From NCBI GenBank assembly GCA_002389055.1, contig DGNT01000142.1, positions 1 through 6,812 on the forward strand: a stretch of 6,812 nucleotides of DNA. The letters run 5' to 3'. Positions 1 through 5,695 of this stretch are shown in pieces. How positions within the stretch are numbered: position 1 is the first letter of the stretch; each line of letters opens with the position of its first letter. Source of the DNA: Alcanivorax sp. UBA4485 (lineage in GTDB: Bacteria; Pseudomonadota; Gammaproteobacteria; Pseudomonadales; Alcanivoracaceae). The notes below the pieces were generated by a model that was not told where the DNA came from, did no database searches, and was given only the letters and a program-made list of their open reading frames with translations. A program made the position numbers and the translations under genes.

Positions 1-461
1 TCGGACTGCAGCTGCGGGATGGCCTGGGCCAGGGTGTCGGCCACCTCGTGCAGGTCGAGCACCGTGTCCTGCCCGTTCAGAATCGTGCCGGTGTCTTCGC
101 GCACCTGATCCCACAAGGCCTGCAGCCGCTGTTTGACCTGCTCGTCCGCCACCGGCTCCTGCTTGAGGCCGTCCCAGGCCGACTGGAAGTCGGCGCGCGA
201 GGCTTCCAGCAGCTCGAAGGCGTCGGCGTTACCGGACGCCGCCTCCAGGGCGTTTTTGGCGATTTGCTGCGAGACCACGCGCAATTCCGAGGCTTCGGTG
301 ATGTTTTCCTGCGCCTGGTTCGCGGTGGTGGCCGACAACAGGAAGTTGGCCAGCGCTAGGGCAACAAAAACGGCCAGCCCGATATAAAGCGCAATATTCA
401 ACGGGTTGCTACCCGCGCCCCCACGCACCTTGCTGAACACGTTTCCCGGTTTGAACTTCAT
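1..461 (-). CDS. pilJ: Type IV pilus methyl-accepting chemoreceptor PilJ (N-terminal part)
   Basis: This is the 5' part (153 complete codons) of a gene that continues past the left edge. PilJ is the inner-membrane chemoreceptor of the Pil-Chp system; it passes signals through PilI to the ChpA kinase and so controls twitching motility. Visible in the translation: a short basic, Gly-rich cytoplasmic N-terminus, one hydrophobic membrane helix at about residues 22-43, then an Ala/Glu-rich helical stretch forming the start of the periplasmic PilJ/NarX-like sensor. The segments ASELRVVSQQIAKNA (57-71) and DLHEVADTLAQAIPQLQ (136-152) closely resemble P. aeruginosa PilJ as I remember it. The ATG at 461 has an AGGAG ribosome site a few bases upstream and lies 51 bases after the pilI stop, so it belongs to the same operon. 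That gap contains only a weak GCGG/CCGC hairpin. The methylation and signalling domains lie outside the window. Confidence 0.93.
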   Translation of the reverse strand, partial: MKFKPGNVFSKVRGGAGSNPLNIALYIGLAVFVALALANFLLSATTANQAQENITEASELRVVSQQIAKNALEAASGNADAFELLEASRADFQSAWDGLKQEPVADEQVKQRLQALWDQVREDTGTILNGQDTVLDLHEVADTLAQAIPQLQS

Positions 462-512
462 AACTGGCTCCTGGCCTGGCTCTGTTCTTATCTCCCCTGC
501 GCGGCACGCCGC

Positions 513-1061
513 TCAGCCCGTGCGGGCCGCCTGCATGAAGCGCGGGTCCTGTGCCAGCCGGGAAAGGCTGAACACGGACCAGAATTCCCCGTCCCTCTGA
601 TAACCGCCGCGCAGGTACGGACCCACGTCCTCCTCCGCGAGCGGCGAGTGTTCCTGATACGCCTCGATGGGAAAATGCTGCATCCCCAGCACTTCGTCCA
701 CGATTACGCCGGTGTACAGATCGTCCTGATCCAGCACCAGCAAACGGCGCCGCTTCTCCTGCAATTCCGAGGCCTTGCCGAGAAAGCGGCTCAGATCCAT
801 CACCGTCATCAGGCGCCCGCGCACATTGGCGACGCCCTTCATCCAGTTCAGTACCCCCGGTACCCGGGTATAGGCCGGCACCGAAAGAATTTCCGAGACT
901 TCATCCATGGGCGCCACGTAATAGCGCTCGTCCAGCGTGAAGCCGACGCCGCTCCAATAATGGACCGCGTCTTCCTGCATCGGCAGGTTGGCGGCCTGCT
1001 GACGACAGCGGACGAAGTAGTCCGCCAGCTTGATGAAAGCGGCGGAGGCGGCTGCGCTCAT
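513..1061 (-). CDS. pilI: Pil-Chp adaptor PilI (CheW-like)
   Basis: This is a 182-residue CheW-family coupling protein. It acts in the cytoplasm and links the PilJ receptor to the ChpA histidine kinase in the twitching-motility pathway. After a helical N-terminal tail, the CheW fold runs from about residue 37 to 172. Recognisable stretches are YYVAPMDEVSEIL (47-59), the core GVANVRGRLMTVMDL (76-90), VIVDEVLGMQHFP (119-131) and the C-terminal LAQDPRF (169-175), which is typical of PilI rather than a generic CheW. Length agrees with the roughly 178-residue P. aeruginosa protein. The ATG at 1061 is preceded by AGAGGTG, and only 13 bases separate it from the pilH stop, so the two are probably translated from one message. 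No regulatory signal is seen within the gene. Confidence 0.95.
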   Translation of the reverse strand: MSAAASAAFIKLADYFVRCRQQAANLPMQEDAVHYWSGVGFTLDERYYVAPMDEVSEILSVPAYTRVPGVLNWMKGVANVRGRLMTVMDLSRFLGKASELQEKRRRLLVLDQDDLYTGVIVDEVLGMQHFPIEAYQEHSPLAEEDVGPYLRGGYQRDGEFWSVFSLSRLAQDPRFMQAARTG

Positions 1062-1074
1062 GACACCTCTGTGT

Positions 1075-1443
1075 TCATTGGTCGGCCAGTTGCCGATCCA
1101 CGGTTTTTAGCAGTACATCTTCGTGTACCGGCTTGGTCAGATAATCCTTGGCGCCCTGGCGCTTGCCCCACACCCGGTCGGTTTCTTGATCCTTGGTGGT
1201 CACGATAATGATCGGAATATGGGCGGTATCGGCGCCTTTGGTGAGCTGCCGGGTGGCCTGGAAGCCGTTCAGCCCCGGCATCACCACGTCCATCAACACC
1301 AGATCCGGCAGCTCCGAGCGTGCCATGGCCACGCCGTCGGCGCCATTGGCGGCCTCCAATACGTGGTGGCCGTGCTTTTCCAGAATCTCCCGCAGTTTGT
1401 AACACTCAGTGGGAGAGTCATCGACAATAAGAATGCGTGCCAT
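1075..1443 (-). CDS. pilH: Twitching motility response regulator PilH
   Basis: This is a 122-residue stand-alone CheY-like receiver with no output domain. In P. aeruginosa, PilH is one of two receivers phosphorylated by ChpA; it is linked to pilus retraction or acts as a phosphate sink, whereas PilG promotes extension. The acidic pocket is D8-D9, the phospho-acceptor is D52 (in LVLMDVVMPG), the switch Thr is T82 and the conserved Lys is K104 (DYLTKPV). The segments LNGFQATRQLTK (58-69) and TTKDQETDRVWGKRQGAKDY (82-101) are nearly those of P. aeruginosa PilH. The ATG at 1443 has a GAGGAA ribosome site about 5-6 bases upstream. The gene follows pilG after a 59-base gap that holds a hairpin, and precedes pilI by 13 bases. 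Confidence 0.96.
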   Translation of the reverse strand: MARILIVDDSPTECYKLREILEKHGHHVLEAANGADGVAMARSELPDLVLMDVVMPGLNGFQATRQLTKGADTAHIPIIIVTTKDQETDRVWGKRQGAKDYLTKPVHEDVLLKTVDRQLADQ

Positions 1444-1474
1444 CTTTTCCTCTTCAGGTTGAGCACCGCGACCG

Positions 1475-1497
1475 GCCGTGGGGGACGTCCCCGCGGC
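1475..1497 (-). other. GC-rich hairpin in the pilG-pilH gap
   Basis: Between the pilG stop and the pilH ribosome site lies an inverted repeat. GGGG (1481-1484) and CCCC (1489-1492) flank an ACGT loop, giving a perfect 12-base palindrome. A second GCCG/CGGC pair (1475-1478 and 1494-1497) extends the stem across a small internal bulge. No T-run follows in the direction of transcription, so it does not look like an ordinary intrinsic terminator. It may be an RNA-stability or processing element that adjusts PilG:PilH levels, or chance in GC-rich DNA. Confidence 0.45.
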
Positions 1498-1502
1498 AAG
1501 CG

Positions 1503-1880
1503 CTAGACGTGCTGGCGAATCGCCCCCAACAGCTCGTCTTTGGAAAACGGCTTGGTCAGGTACTCGTCGGAGCCCACGATTCGACCCTTGGCCTTGTCAA
1601 ACAGACCGTCCTTGGAAGAGAGCATAATGACAGGGGTCGCCTTGAACGCGCTGTTGTTCTTGATCAGCGCGCAGGTCTGGTAGCCATCCAGTCGCGGCAT
1701 CATGATGTCCACGAAGATAATACTGGGTTTGCTGTCGGCGATCTTGGCCAGGGCATCGAACCCGTCAGTGGCGGTGATCACTTCGCAACCCGCTTTTTTC
1801 AACAAGGTCTCGGCGGTGCGACGAATGGTCTTGGAGTCGTCGATCACCATCACCTTGAGGTCTTGGAAATTGTCAGTCAT
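1503..1880 (-). CDS. pilG: Twitching motility response regulator PilG
   Basis: This is a 125-residue single-domain receiver and the first gene of the Pil-Chp operon. PilG receives phosphate from the ChpA kinase; in P. aeruginosa it promotes pilus extension and activates the adenylate cyclase CyaB. Visible features: acidic pair D14-D15, phospho-acceptor D58 (in IIFVDIMMPRLDG), switch Ser S88 (MLSSKDG) and Lys K110 (YLTKPFSK). The stretches DDSKTIRRTAETLLKK (14-29) and QTCALIKNNSAF (68-79) are diagnostic of PilG/PilG-like receivers. The protein ends at QHV, about ten residues before the C-terminus of P. aeruginosa PilG. The ATG at 1880 is the only possible start, because an in-frame TAA sits at 1893-1895. 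The Shine-Dalgarno sequence is weak (an AAAGG at about 14 bases). Confidence 0.96.
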   Translation of the reverse strand: MTDNFQDLKVMVIDDSKTIRRTAETLLKKAGCEVITATDGFDALAKIADSKPSIIFVDIMMPRLDGYQTCALIKNNSAFKATPVIMLSSKDGLFDKAKGRIVGSDEYLTKPFSKDELLGAIRQHV

Positions 1881-1999
1881 GGAGAACTGCCTTTAAACCG
1901 TGAACCGTTACAGGCCGCTACGTTTTTTAGTTATGCGCCTTTGTCGTCATGCGATAGGCAGGGCCGCGATCCTTCGTGTTCCCCCCACACATGCCACCG

Positions 2000-2036
2000 C
2001 CCCTTTCCTAAGGGGTTCTTCCTAGGACCTAATGGG
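2000..2036. promoter_or_regulatory. Cluster of CCTA-core motifs, candidate operator
   Basis: Three related motifs follow one another: CCTAAGG (2007-2013), CCTAGG (2021-2026) and CCTAATGG (2028-2035), with starts 14 and then 7 bases apart. The first is part of a hairpin, CCCCTT / TCCT loop / AAGGGG (2000-2015). The cluster lies about 22 bases upstream of the putative gshB -35 box and about 125-155 bases upstream of the pilG start, so a bound regulator could serve either promoter. Symmetric half-sites with such phasing recall NarL/FixJ-type regulator sites, but no particular regulator can be named. Confidence 0.35.
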
Positions 2037-2057
2037 TGAAACAGCCCAAGCGAGGTT

Positions 2058-2087
2058 TTAACACAGATTCTACATTCAATCTATAAG
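2058..2087 (+). promoter_or_regulatory. Putative sigma70 promoter for gshB
   Basis: TTAACA (2058-2063, five of six matches to the -35 consensus) and TATAAG (2082-2087, five of six to the -10 consensus) are separated by 18 bases in a locally A/T-rich stretch. Transcription would begin near 2094, leaving a leader of about 90 bases before the gshB start. The spacer holds a short inverted repeat, AGATT/AATCT (2065-2069 and 2078-2082), which could be an operator or chance. Confidence 0.55.
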
Positions 2088-2109
2088 GCCCTGTGAGACC
2101 TGAGAAAAG

Positions 2110-2130
2110 CGTCCCGTAGCGGGGCGGACG
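2110..2130 (+). other. Small hairpin in the gshB leader
   Basis: CGTCC (2110-2114) can pair with GGACG (2126-2130). Alternatively, CCCG (2113-2116) pairs with CGGG (2120-2123) around a TAG loop. The two pairings compete. No T-run follows and no known riboswitch class is recognised, so this is recorded only as possible leader structure. Confidence 0.25.
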
Positions 2131-2174
2131 ACGCACTGCTAACATTGCCGGGCTACCCCTTCCTTGGTCGTCCT

Positions 2175-2178
2175 GGAG
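2175..2178 (+). promoter_or_regulatory. Ribosome binding site deciding the gshB start
   Basis: GGAG ends five bases before the ATG at 2184. The reading frame is open further upstream to an ATG at 2145, but that start lacks a ribosome site and would add 13 residues not seen in GshB proteins. Confidence 0.7.
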
Positions 2179-2183
2179 CACCC

Positions 2184-3128
2184 ATGAGCCTCAACATCGG
2201 CGTGGTGATGGATCCCATCGCCCATATCAAGCCCTGGAAAGACACCACCCTGGCGATGCTGCTGGAAGCGCAGCGACGCGGGTGGACCCTGCATTACATG
2301 GAGCCCGCCGACCTTTACGTCCGCGATGGCCGGGTATTCGCGGTGACCCGCGACCTGACAGTGCGCGACGACAACCAGGACTGGTTTACCCTGGGCGAGC
2401 CGGCCCCCCGGGACCTCACCGGCCTGGATATGATCCTGATGCGCCAGGATCCGCCCTTCAACGCCGCCTACCTGTACGCCACCTATCTGCTCGAGAAGGT
2501 GGAGCGCGAAGGGGTGCTGGTGGCGAACCGCCCGGCCAGTGTCCGCGACAGCAACGAAAAGCTGTTCGCCACGGACTTCCCCCAGTGCTGCGTGCCCACC
2601 CTGGTGTCCGGCCGCGCCGCCCTGCTGCGGGAGTTTGTAAAGGAGCAGGGTGACACCGTGATGAAACCGCTCGACGCCATGGGCGGCACCAATGTGTTCC
2701 GCATCGAGCCGGGCAGCTCCAACCTGAGCGTGATCATCGACGTGCTCACCGAGGACGGCAAAACCCCGATCATGGCCCAGCGCTTCGTACCCGAGATTAA
2801 GCAGGGCGACAAGCGCATCCTGATGATCAACGGCGAGCCGCTGCCCTACGCCCTGGCGCGCATTCCCAAGGAAGGCGAATTCCGTGGCAACCTGGCCGCC
2901 GGTGGCACCGGCGAGGGCCGCGAGCTCACCGACCGTGACCGCTGGATTTGTGAACAGGTGGGCCCCACACTCAAGCGCAAGGGCTTATACTTCGTGGGCC
3001 TGGACGTGATTGGTGACTACCTCACCGAGATCAACGTCACCAGCCCCACCTGCGTGCGCGAGCTGGACCAGATCTTCGGCATCAACATCGCCGGACAGTT
3101 GTTCGACGCCCTGCTGGAACTAAAATAA
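2184..3128 (+). CDS. gshB: Glutathione synthetase
   Basis: This is a 314-residue ATP-grasp ligase (E. coli GshB is about 316). It catalyses the second step of glutathione synthesis, joining gamma-glutamylcysteine and glycine with ATP in the cytoplasm. The N-terminal substrate-domain start SLNIGVVMDPI (2-12) is typical. Other family stretches: MRQDPPFN (86-93), ANRPASVRDSNEKL (114-127), the ATP-grasp loop MKPLDAMGG (160-168), QGDKRI (207-212), the mobile glycine-rich loop RGNLAAGGTGE (234-244), and the metal-binding C-terminal strand TEINVTSPT (281-289). No key residue appears missing. The start at 2184 is chosen on the GGAG site and on family length. A sigma70-like promoter lies upstream, and the TonB-like gene begins seven bases after the stop. 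In P. aeruginosa the same gene sits next to pilG in the same divergent arrangement. Confidence 0.97.
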   Translation: MSLNIGVVMDPIAHIKPWKDTTLAMLLEAQRRGWTLHYMEPADLYVRDGRVFAVTRDLTVRDDNQDWFTLGEPAPRDLTGLDMILMRQDPPFNAAYLYATYLLEKVEREGVLVANRPASVRDSNEKLFATDFPQCCVPTLVSGRAALLREFVKEQGDTVMKPLDAMGGTNVFRIEPGSSNLSVIIDVLTEDGKTPIMAQRFVPEIKQGDKRILMINGEPLPYALARIPKEGEFRGNLAAGGTGEGRELTDRDRWICEQVGPTLKRKGLYFVGLDVIGDYLTEINVTSPTCVRELDQIFGINIAGQLFDALLELK

Positions 3129-3135
3129 CGACACC

Positions 3136-4005
3136 ATGGCAGCACCTCAGGTAACCGCCGGCGACCGGCTTGGCTTCACATTGTTTCTCGCCCTGGCGGT
3201 ACACGGCGTGCTGCTGTTCGGTGTCGGCTTCGCGCCGGAAAAGCCCCGCGCCGCCCCCAACAGCCTGGATGTGACCCTGGCCATGCACCGTGCCGACGAC
3301 GCCCCCGAAGAGGCGGATTTCATCGCCCAGGCGAACCAGGTCGGCTCCGGCACCGAAGAGGACAAAAGCGAGCTGACCACCACCGAGGAAGCGCCCTTCA
3401 GCGACCCGGACAGCCGCCAGGTGCAGCTCCAGGAGCCCACCGCGCGCCAGCCGACGCCGGTCACCCGGCAGAAAATCATCGTTACCCGGGCGCGCAGCGA
3501 GCGCGACCAGGCCAGCGAGCAGCAGGACCGCAATCAGGACGACCCGCGCCGCAAGGCGGACCGGGACAACATGGACGAGCTCAGCCGTGAGATCGCCAGC
3601 CTGCAGGCGCGCCTGGACAAGCAGAAACAGGCCTACGCCAAACGGCCCCGGGTGCGCCGGCTCACCTCGGTGTCCGCCAAGGCGCATTACGAGGCCGCCT
3701 ATATCGAGGCGTTCCGCCGCAAGGTGGAAGCCACCGGCACCCGCCATTTCCCGCGCCGGGCCCTGGACAGCAACACCTTCGGCGGTGTGCGGCTGATGGT
3801 GGCGCTGCGCCGCGACGGCGGCATCGAGGAGGTCAAGGTGCTGCAGTCCTCCGGCCATGACTTCCTTGATCAGGCGGCGGTGCAGAGCGTGCGCCTGGCG
3901 GCGCCGTTCGAGCCGTTCACCCAGGACATGCGCGAACGCATGGACGTGCTGGAAATCATCCGCACCTGGAAATTCGACGCCAACCGGCGGGTTTCCTCCA
4001 AGTAA
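3136..4005 (+). CDS. tonB3: TonB-family energy transducer, TonB3-like
   Basis: This is a 289-residue inner-membrane protein with a TonB C-terminal domain. TonB proteins carry proton-motive energy from ExbB/ExbD to outer-membrane partners. Layout: a short cytoplasmic N-terminus; one membrane helix at about 13-32 containing H23-G24, matching the conserved His of TonB helices, with Ala at the position of the usual Ser four residues earlier; a long charged periplasmic spacer (about 33-180) rich in Asp, Glu, Gln and Arg, with a probable coiled coil at about 146-168; and the TonB domain at about 185-283 (YIEAFRRKVEATG, GGVRLMVALRRDGGI, ending in IIRTWKF). The Pro-Glu/Pro-Lys repeats of classical TonB are absent. 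The ATG follows the gshB stop by seven bases with no clear ribosome site, suggesting translational coupling. Location beside gshB and the pil operon matches P. aeruginosa tonB3, reported to be needed for twitching. No exbB or exbD is adjacent. Confidence 0.88.
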   Translation: MAAPQVTAGDRLGFTLFLALAVHGVLLFGVGFAPEKPRAAPNSLDVTLAMHRADDAPEEADFIAQANQVGSGTEEDKSELTTTEEAPFSDPDSRQVQLQEPTARQPTPVTRQKIIVTRARSERDQASEQQDRNQDDPRRKADRDNMDELSREIASLQARLDKQKQAYAKRPRVRRLTSVSAKAHYEAAYIEAFRRKVEATGTRHFPRRALDSNTFGGVRLMVALRRDGGIEEVKVLQSSGHDFLDQAAVQSVRLAAPFEPFTQDMRERMDVLEIIRTWKFDANRRVSSK

Positions 4006-4039
4006 GCGCCGTCAGGGCCACTTCACCGCCGCCTGTCCC

Positions 4040-4068
4040 TTGCCCTCGCCGGGCCGCCCCCGGATACT
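4040..4068 (+). promoter_or_regulatory. Possible weak promoter just before algH
   Basis: TTGCCC (4040-4045) and GATACT (4063-4068), each four of six matches to consensus, are 17 bases apart in the 69-base gap after the TonB-like gene. Transcription would start near 4075, the algH ATG itself, which would give a leaderless message. The spacer is very GC-rich, so this is only tentative. Confidence 0.22.
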
Positions 4069-4074
4069 GTGGCC

Positions 4075-4638
4075 ATGGATAACGCCAGCCTCAAACATCA
4101 GCTTTTGATCGCCATGCCACAGATGGACGATCCCAACTTCGAGCACACCGTCACCTATGTGGTGGAGCACGGCGGCGACGGCGCCATGGGCCTGACGCTC
4201 AACCGCCCGGTGTCGCTCAGCCTGCTGGATATCCTGGTGGATATGGACATTGAGGTGGAGGTGCCGCCCTCCGAGCAGCACCAGGTGGTGGCCGGCGGAC
4301 CGATCCAACAGGACGCCGGTTTCGTGTTGCACCGCGCCACCGCCCGCCACTGGGACAGCACCGTGACGCTGGCGGACGGCCTGTGCCTGACCACCTCCCG
4401 GGACATCATGGAAGCCATCGCCATCGGCGAGGGCCCCGAGGCCACCCTGGTGTGCCTGGGCTACGCCGGTTGGGACGACGGCCAGCTGGAACAGGAGCTG
4501 GCGGATAACGTCTGGCTGAGCGTGGCCAGCACCCCGGAGCTGGTTCTCGACACCCCGTTCGATCAGCGCTGGCACGCCGCCGCCGCCCGCCTGGGCGTGG
4601 ATATGAGCCTGATCGCCACCCAGGTCGGCCACGGCTGA
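4075..4638 (+). CDS. algH: YqgE/AlgH family protein
   Basis: This is a 187-residue cytoplasmic protein of the conserved YqgE/AlgH (DUF179) family. Its biochemical function is unknown. In Pseudomonas, AlgH was named for an effect on alginate production. Family marks seen: LKHQLLIAMPQMDDPNFEHT (6-25), the core GAMGLTLNRP (36-45), VAGGPIQQDAGFVLH (72-86), TSRDIMEAIA (107-116), LGYAGWDDGQLEQEL (128-142), and a C-terminal AAARLGVDMSLI-type ending. The ATG at 4075 is preferred; an in-frame GTG at 4069 would add two residues, and neither has a strong ribosome site. ruvX follows after 13 bases, the usual yqgE-yqgF pairing in gammaproteobacteria, which makes the identification firm. Confidence 0.95.
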   Translation: MDNASLKHQLLIAMPQMDDPNFEHTVTYVVEHGGDGAMGLTLNRPVSLSLLDILVDMDIEVEVPPSEQHQVVAGGPIQQDAGFVLHRATARHWDSTVTLADGLCLTTSRDIMEAIAIGEGPEATLVCLGYAGWDDGQLEQELADNVWLSVASTPELVLDTPFDQRWHAAAARLGVDMSLIATQVGHG

Positions 4639-4640
4639 TG

Positions 4641-4646
4641 GCGAGG
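4641..4646 (+). promoter_or_regulatory. Ribosome binding site supporting the TTG start of ruvX
   Basis: GCGAGG ends five bases before the TTG at 4652. The ATG at 4638-4640 that overlaps the algH stop is out of frame with ruvX, so the TTG is the best start. Confidence 0.65.
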
Positions 4647-4651
4647 CCCGC

Positions 4652-5059
4652 TTGACCCTGCTCTCGTTCGACCATGGTACCCGCAAGATCGGCGTCGCCA
4701 GCGGCAACGCCATCACCGGCACGGCCACGCCGTTACCCGCCCTGGCCTGCCGTGACGGCCAGCCGGATTGGGACCGGGTGACCGCCCTGATGGAGGAATG
4801 GCGTCCGGAGACGCTGGTGGTGGGGCTGCCGCTGAACATGGACGGCAGTGAAAGCGAATCCAGCCAGCGGGCGCGCAAGTTCGCCCGCCGGCTGCACGGC
4901 CGCTTCGGCATCCGGGTATGGATGATCGACGAACGGCTCTCCACCCGGGAAGCCCGGGAGCGCACCGGCACCCGCCGCGCCGACCCCAAGGTGGATTCGA
5001 TGGCGGCGGCGGTGATCGCCGAGGGCTACCTCGGCGGCGCCACGCCGGTGGCGCCTTAG
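4652..5059 (+). CDS. ruvX: Holliday-junction resolvase-like protein RuvX/YqgF (16S pre-rRNA nuclease)
   Basis: This is a 135-residue RNase H-like nuclease of the YqgF family. In E. coli it is implicated in maturing the 5' end of 16S rRNA, and it was also named a putative Holliday-junction resolvase. Three acidic active-site residues are visible: D7 in LLSFDHGTRKIGVA, E94 in the DERLST motif (93-98) and D115 in VDSMAAAVI (114-122). VVGLPLNMDGSES (56-68) is also characteristic. The residue after D7 is His where Tyr is common. The loop between DERLST and the last Asp is about five residues shorter than I remember for E. coli YqgF. The start is TTG with a GAGG site. The last codons form a perfect hairpin (5036-5055), and the gene meets yceI tail-to-tail 20 bases later. 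Confidence 0.94.
   Translation: MTLLSFDHGTRKIGVASGNAITGTATPLPALACRDGQPDWDRVTALMEEWRPETLVVGLPLNMDGSESESSQRARKFARRLHGRFGIRVWMIDERLSTREARERTGTRRADPKVDSMAAAVIAEGYLGGATPVAP
5036..5055 (+). terminator. Hairpin at the ruvX 3' end, possible terminator
   Basis: GGCGCCAC (5036-5043) and GTGGCGCC (5048-5055) form a perfect eight-base stem around a GCCG loop, inside the final codons of ruvX. A T-enriched but interrupted stretch follows (TTAGTTAGCTATT), so it could end rightward transcription weakly. For leftward transcripts from yceI it lies about 25 bases past the stop without a U-run, where it could protect the 3' end. Strong GC bias makes chance formation possible. Confidence 0.45.
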
Positions 5060-5079
5060 TTAGCTATTGGTCCCCGCGG

Positions 5080-5664
5080 TTATTGGCGCACGCCTTCCAC
5101 GGAAATAATGATCTCCACGGTTTCGGAGGCCGGGCCCAGGTCCTTGGTGATGCCGAAGTCCGCCAGTTTCAGCGTGGTGCTGGCTTCCAGACCCATGCGG
5201 TAACCGCCCCAGGGATCGTCGCCGTAACCGATCATCTTCGCGTCCAGGGTCACCGGCTTGGTGACGCCATGCAGGGTGAAATCACCGGTGATCTTGGCGG
5301 TGCGTTCGCCGGTCTGTTCAATACCGGTGCTCTCGAAGGTGGCGGTGGGGTATTCGCTCACATCCAGAAAGTCGTCGCTGCGCAGGTGCTTGTCGCGCTC
5401 GGCGTGGTTGCTGTCGATGCTGGCGGTTTTGATCTCCGCGCGTACCTTGCTGTTCTCCGGGTTGTCCTCGTCGACGGTGAAGCTGCCGGTGAATTCGTTG
5501 AAGTTGCCGTACAGCCAGCTGTAGCCCAGGTGGGAAATCTTGAACAGGATGAACTGGTGTTGCCCTTCGGTATCGAACTGGTAGGTGCCGCCGGGCTTGT
5601 CGGCGAAGGCCGGGGTGCTCAACAGTACCGCCAGCAGCGGGATCAGAATCCGGTGTTTCAGCAT
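5080..5664 (-). CDS. yceI: YceI family periplasmic lipocalin-like protein
   Basis: This is a 194-residue secreted protein (E. coli YceI is 191). YceI proteins form a lipocalin-like beta-barrel that, in characterised members, binds a long isoprenoid such as a polyprenyl or quinone tail. The signal peptide is MLKHRILIPLLAVLLSTPAFA, with likely cleavage after A21. Family marks: YQFDTEGQHQFILFKISHLG (28-47), RDKHLRSDDFLDVSEYPTA (90-108) and LHGVTKPVTLD (131-141). The ATG at 5664 has a strong AAGGAG site seven bases upstream; the open frame extends further, but the added residues would bury the signal peptide and overlap the preceding gene. It lies 31 bases after the cytochrome b561 gene, as in the E. 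coli yceJ-yceI pair, so the two are probably co-transcribed. Confidence 0.95.
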   Translation of the reverse strand: MLKHRILIPLLAVLLSTPAFADKPGGTYQFDTEGQHQFILFKISHLGYSWLYGNFNEFTGSFTVDEDNPENSKVRAEIKTASIDSNHAERDKHLRSDDFLDVSEYPTATFESTGIEQTGERTAKITGDFTLHGVTKPVTLDAKMIGYGDDPWGGYRMGLEASTTLKLADFGITKDLGPASETVEIIISVEGVRQ

Positions 5665-5695
5665 GGGTGTTCTCCTTTCGGTCTGGGTCGCAGGA

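Larger units (their letters stand above)
1881..2183. promoter_or_regulatory. Divergent pilG / gshB control region
   Basis: This stretch of about 300 bases has no convincing gene and separates the leftward pil operon from the rightward gshB cluster. The middle (about 1920-2090) is clearly richer in A/T than the flanking genes, as expected for promoters. It contains a probable gshB promoter (2058-2087), a cluster of three CCTA-core motifs with an overlapping small hairpin (2000-2036), and a short leader hairpin near 2110-2130. A TTTTTT run at 1923-1928 (plus strand) has no hairpin before it. I found no clear sigma70 or sigma54 promoter for pilG on the minus strand; it may depend on an activator. 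Confidence 0.7.

Noticed and set aside
648..1208. 186-codon open frame on the plus strand
   Set aside because: It is antisense to pilI and the end of pilH; no recognisable motif.
1923..1928. TTTTTT run as a terminator
   Set aside because: No stem precedes it on the plus strand and no rightward gene ends there.
1437..2039. 200-codon open frame on the plus strand across pilG and the intergenic region
   Set aside because: It is antisense to pilG, which is firmly identified; its extension into the intergenic region shows no protein-like features.
2145..2183. Earlier ATG for gshB
   Set aside because: It would add 13 residues absent from the family and has no ribosome site, whereas the ATG at 2184 has GGAG at the right distance.
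3082..3858. 258-codon open frame on the minus strand
   Set aside because: It is antisense to the TonB-like gene and starts inside it; no domain or ribosome site supports it.
4012..4989. 325-codon open frame on the minus strand
   Set aside because: It is antisense to algH and most of ruvX; a His/Gly/Arg-rich shadow translation typical of high-GC coding DNA.
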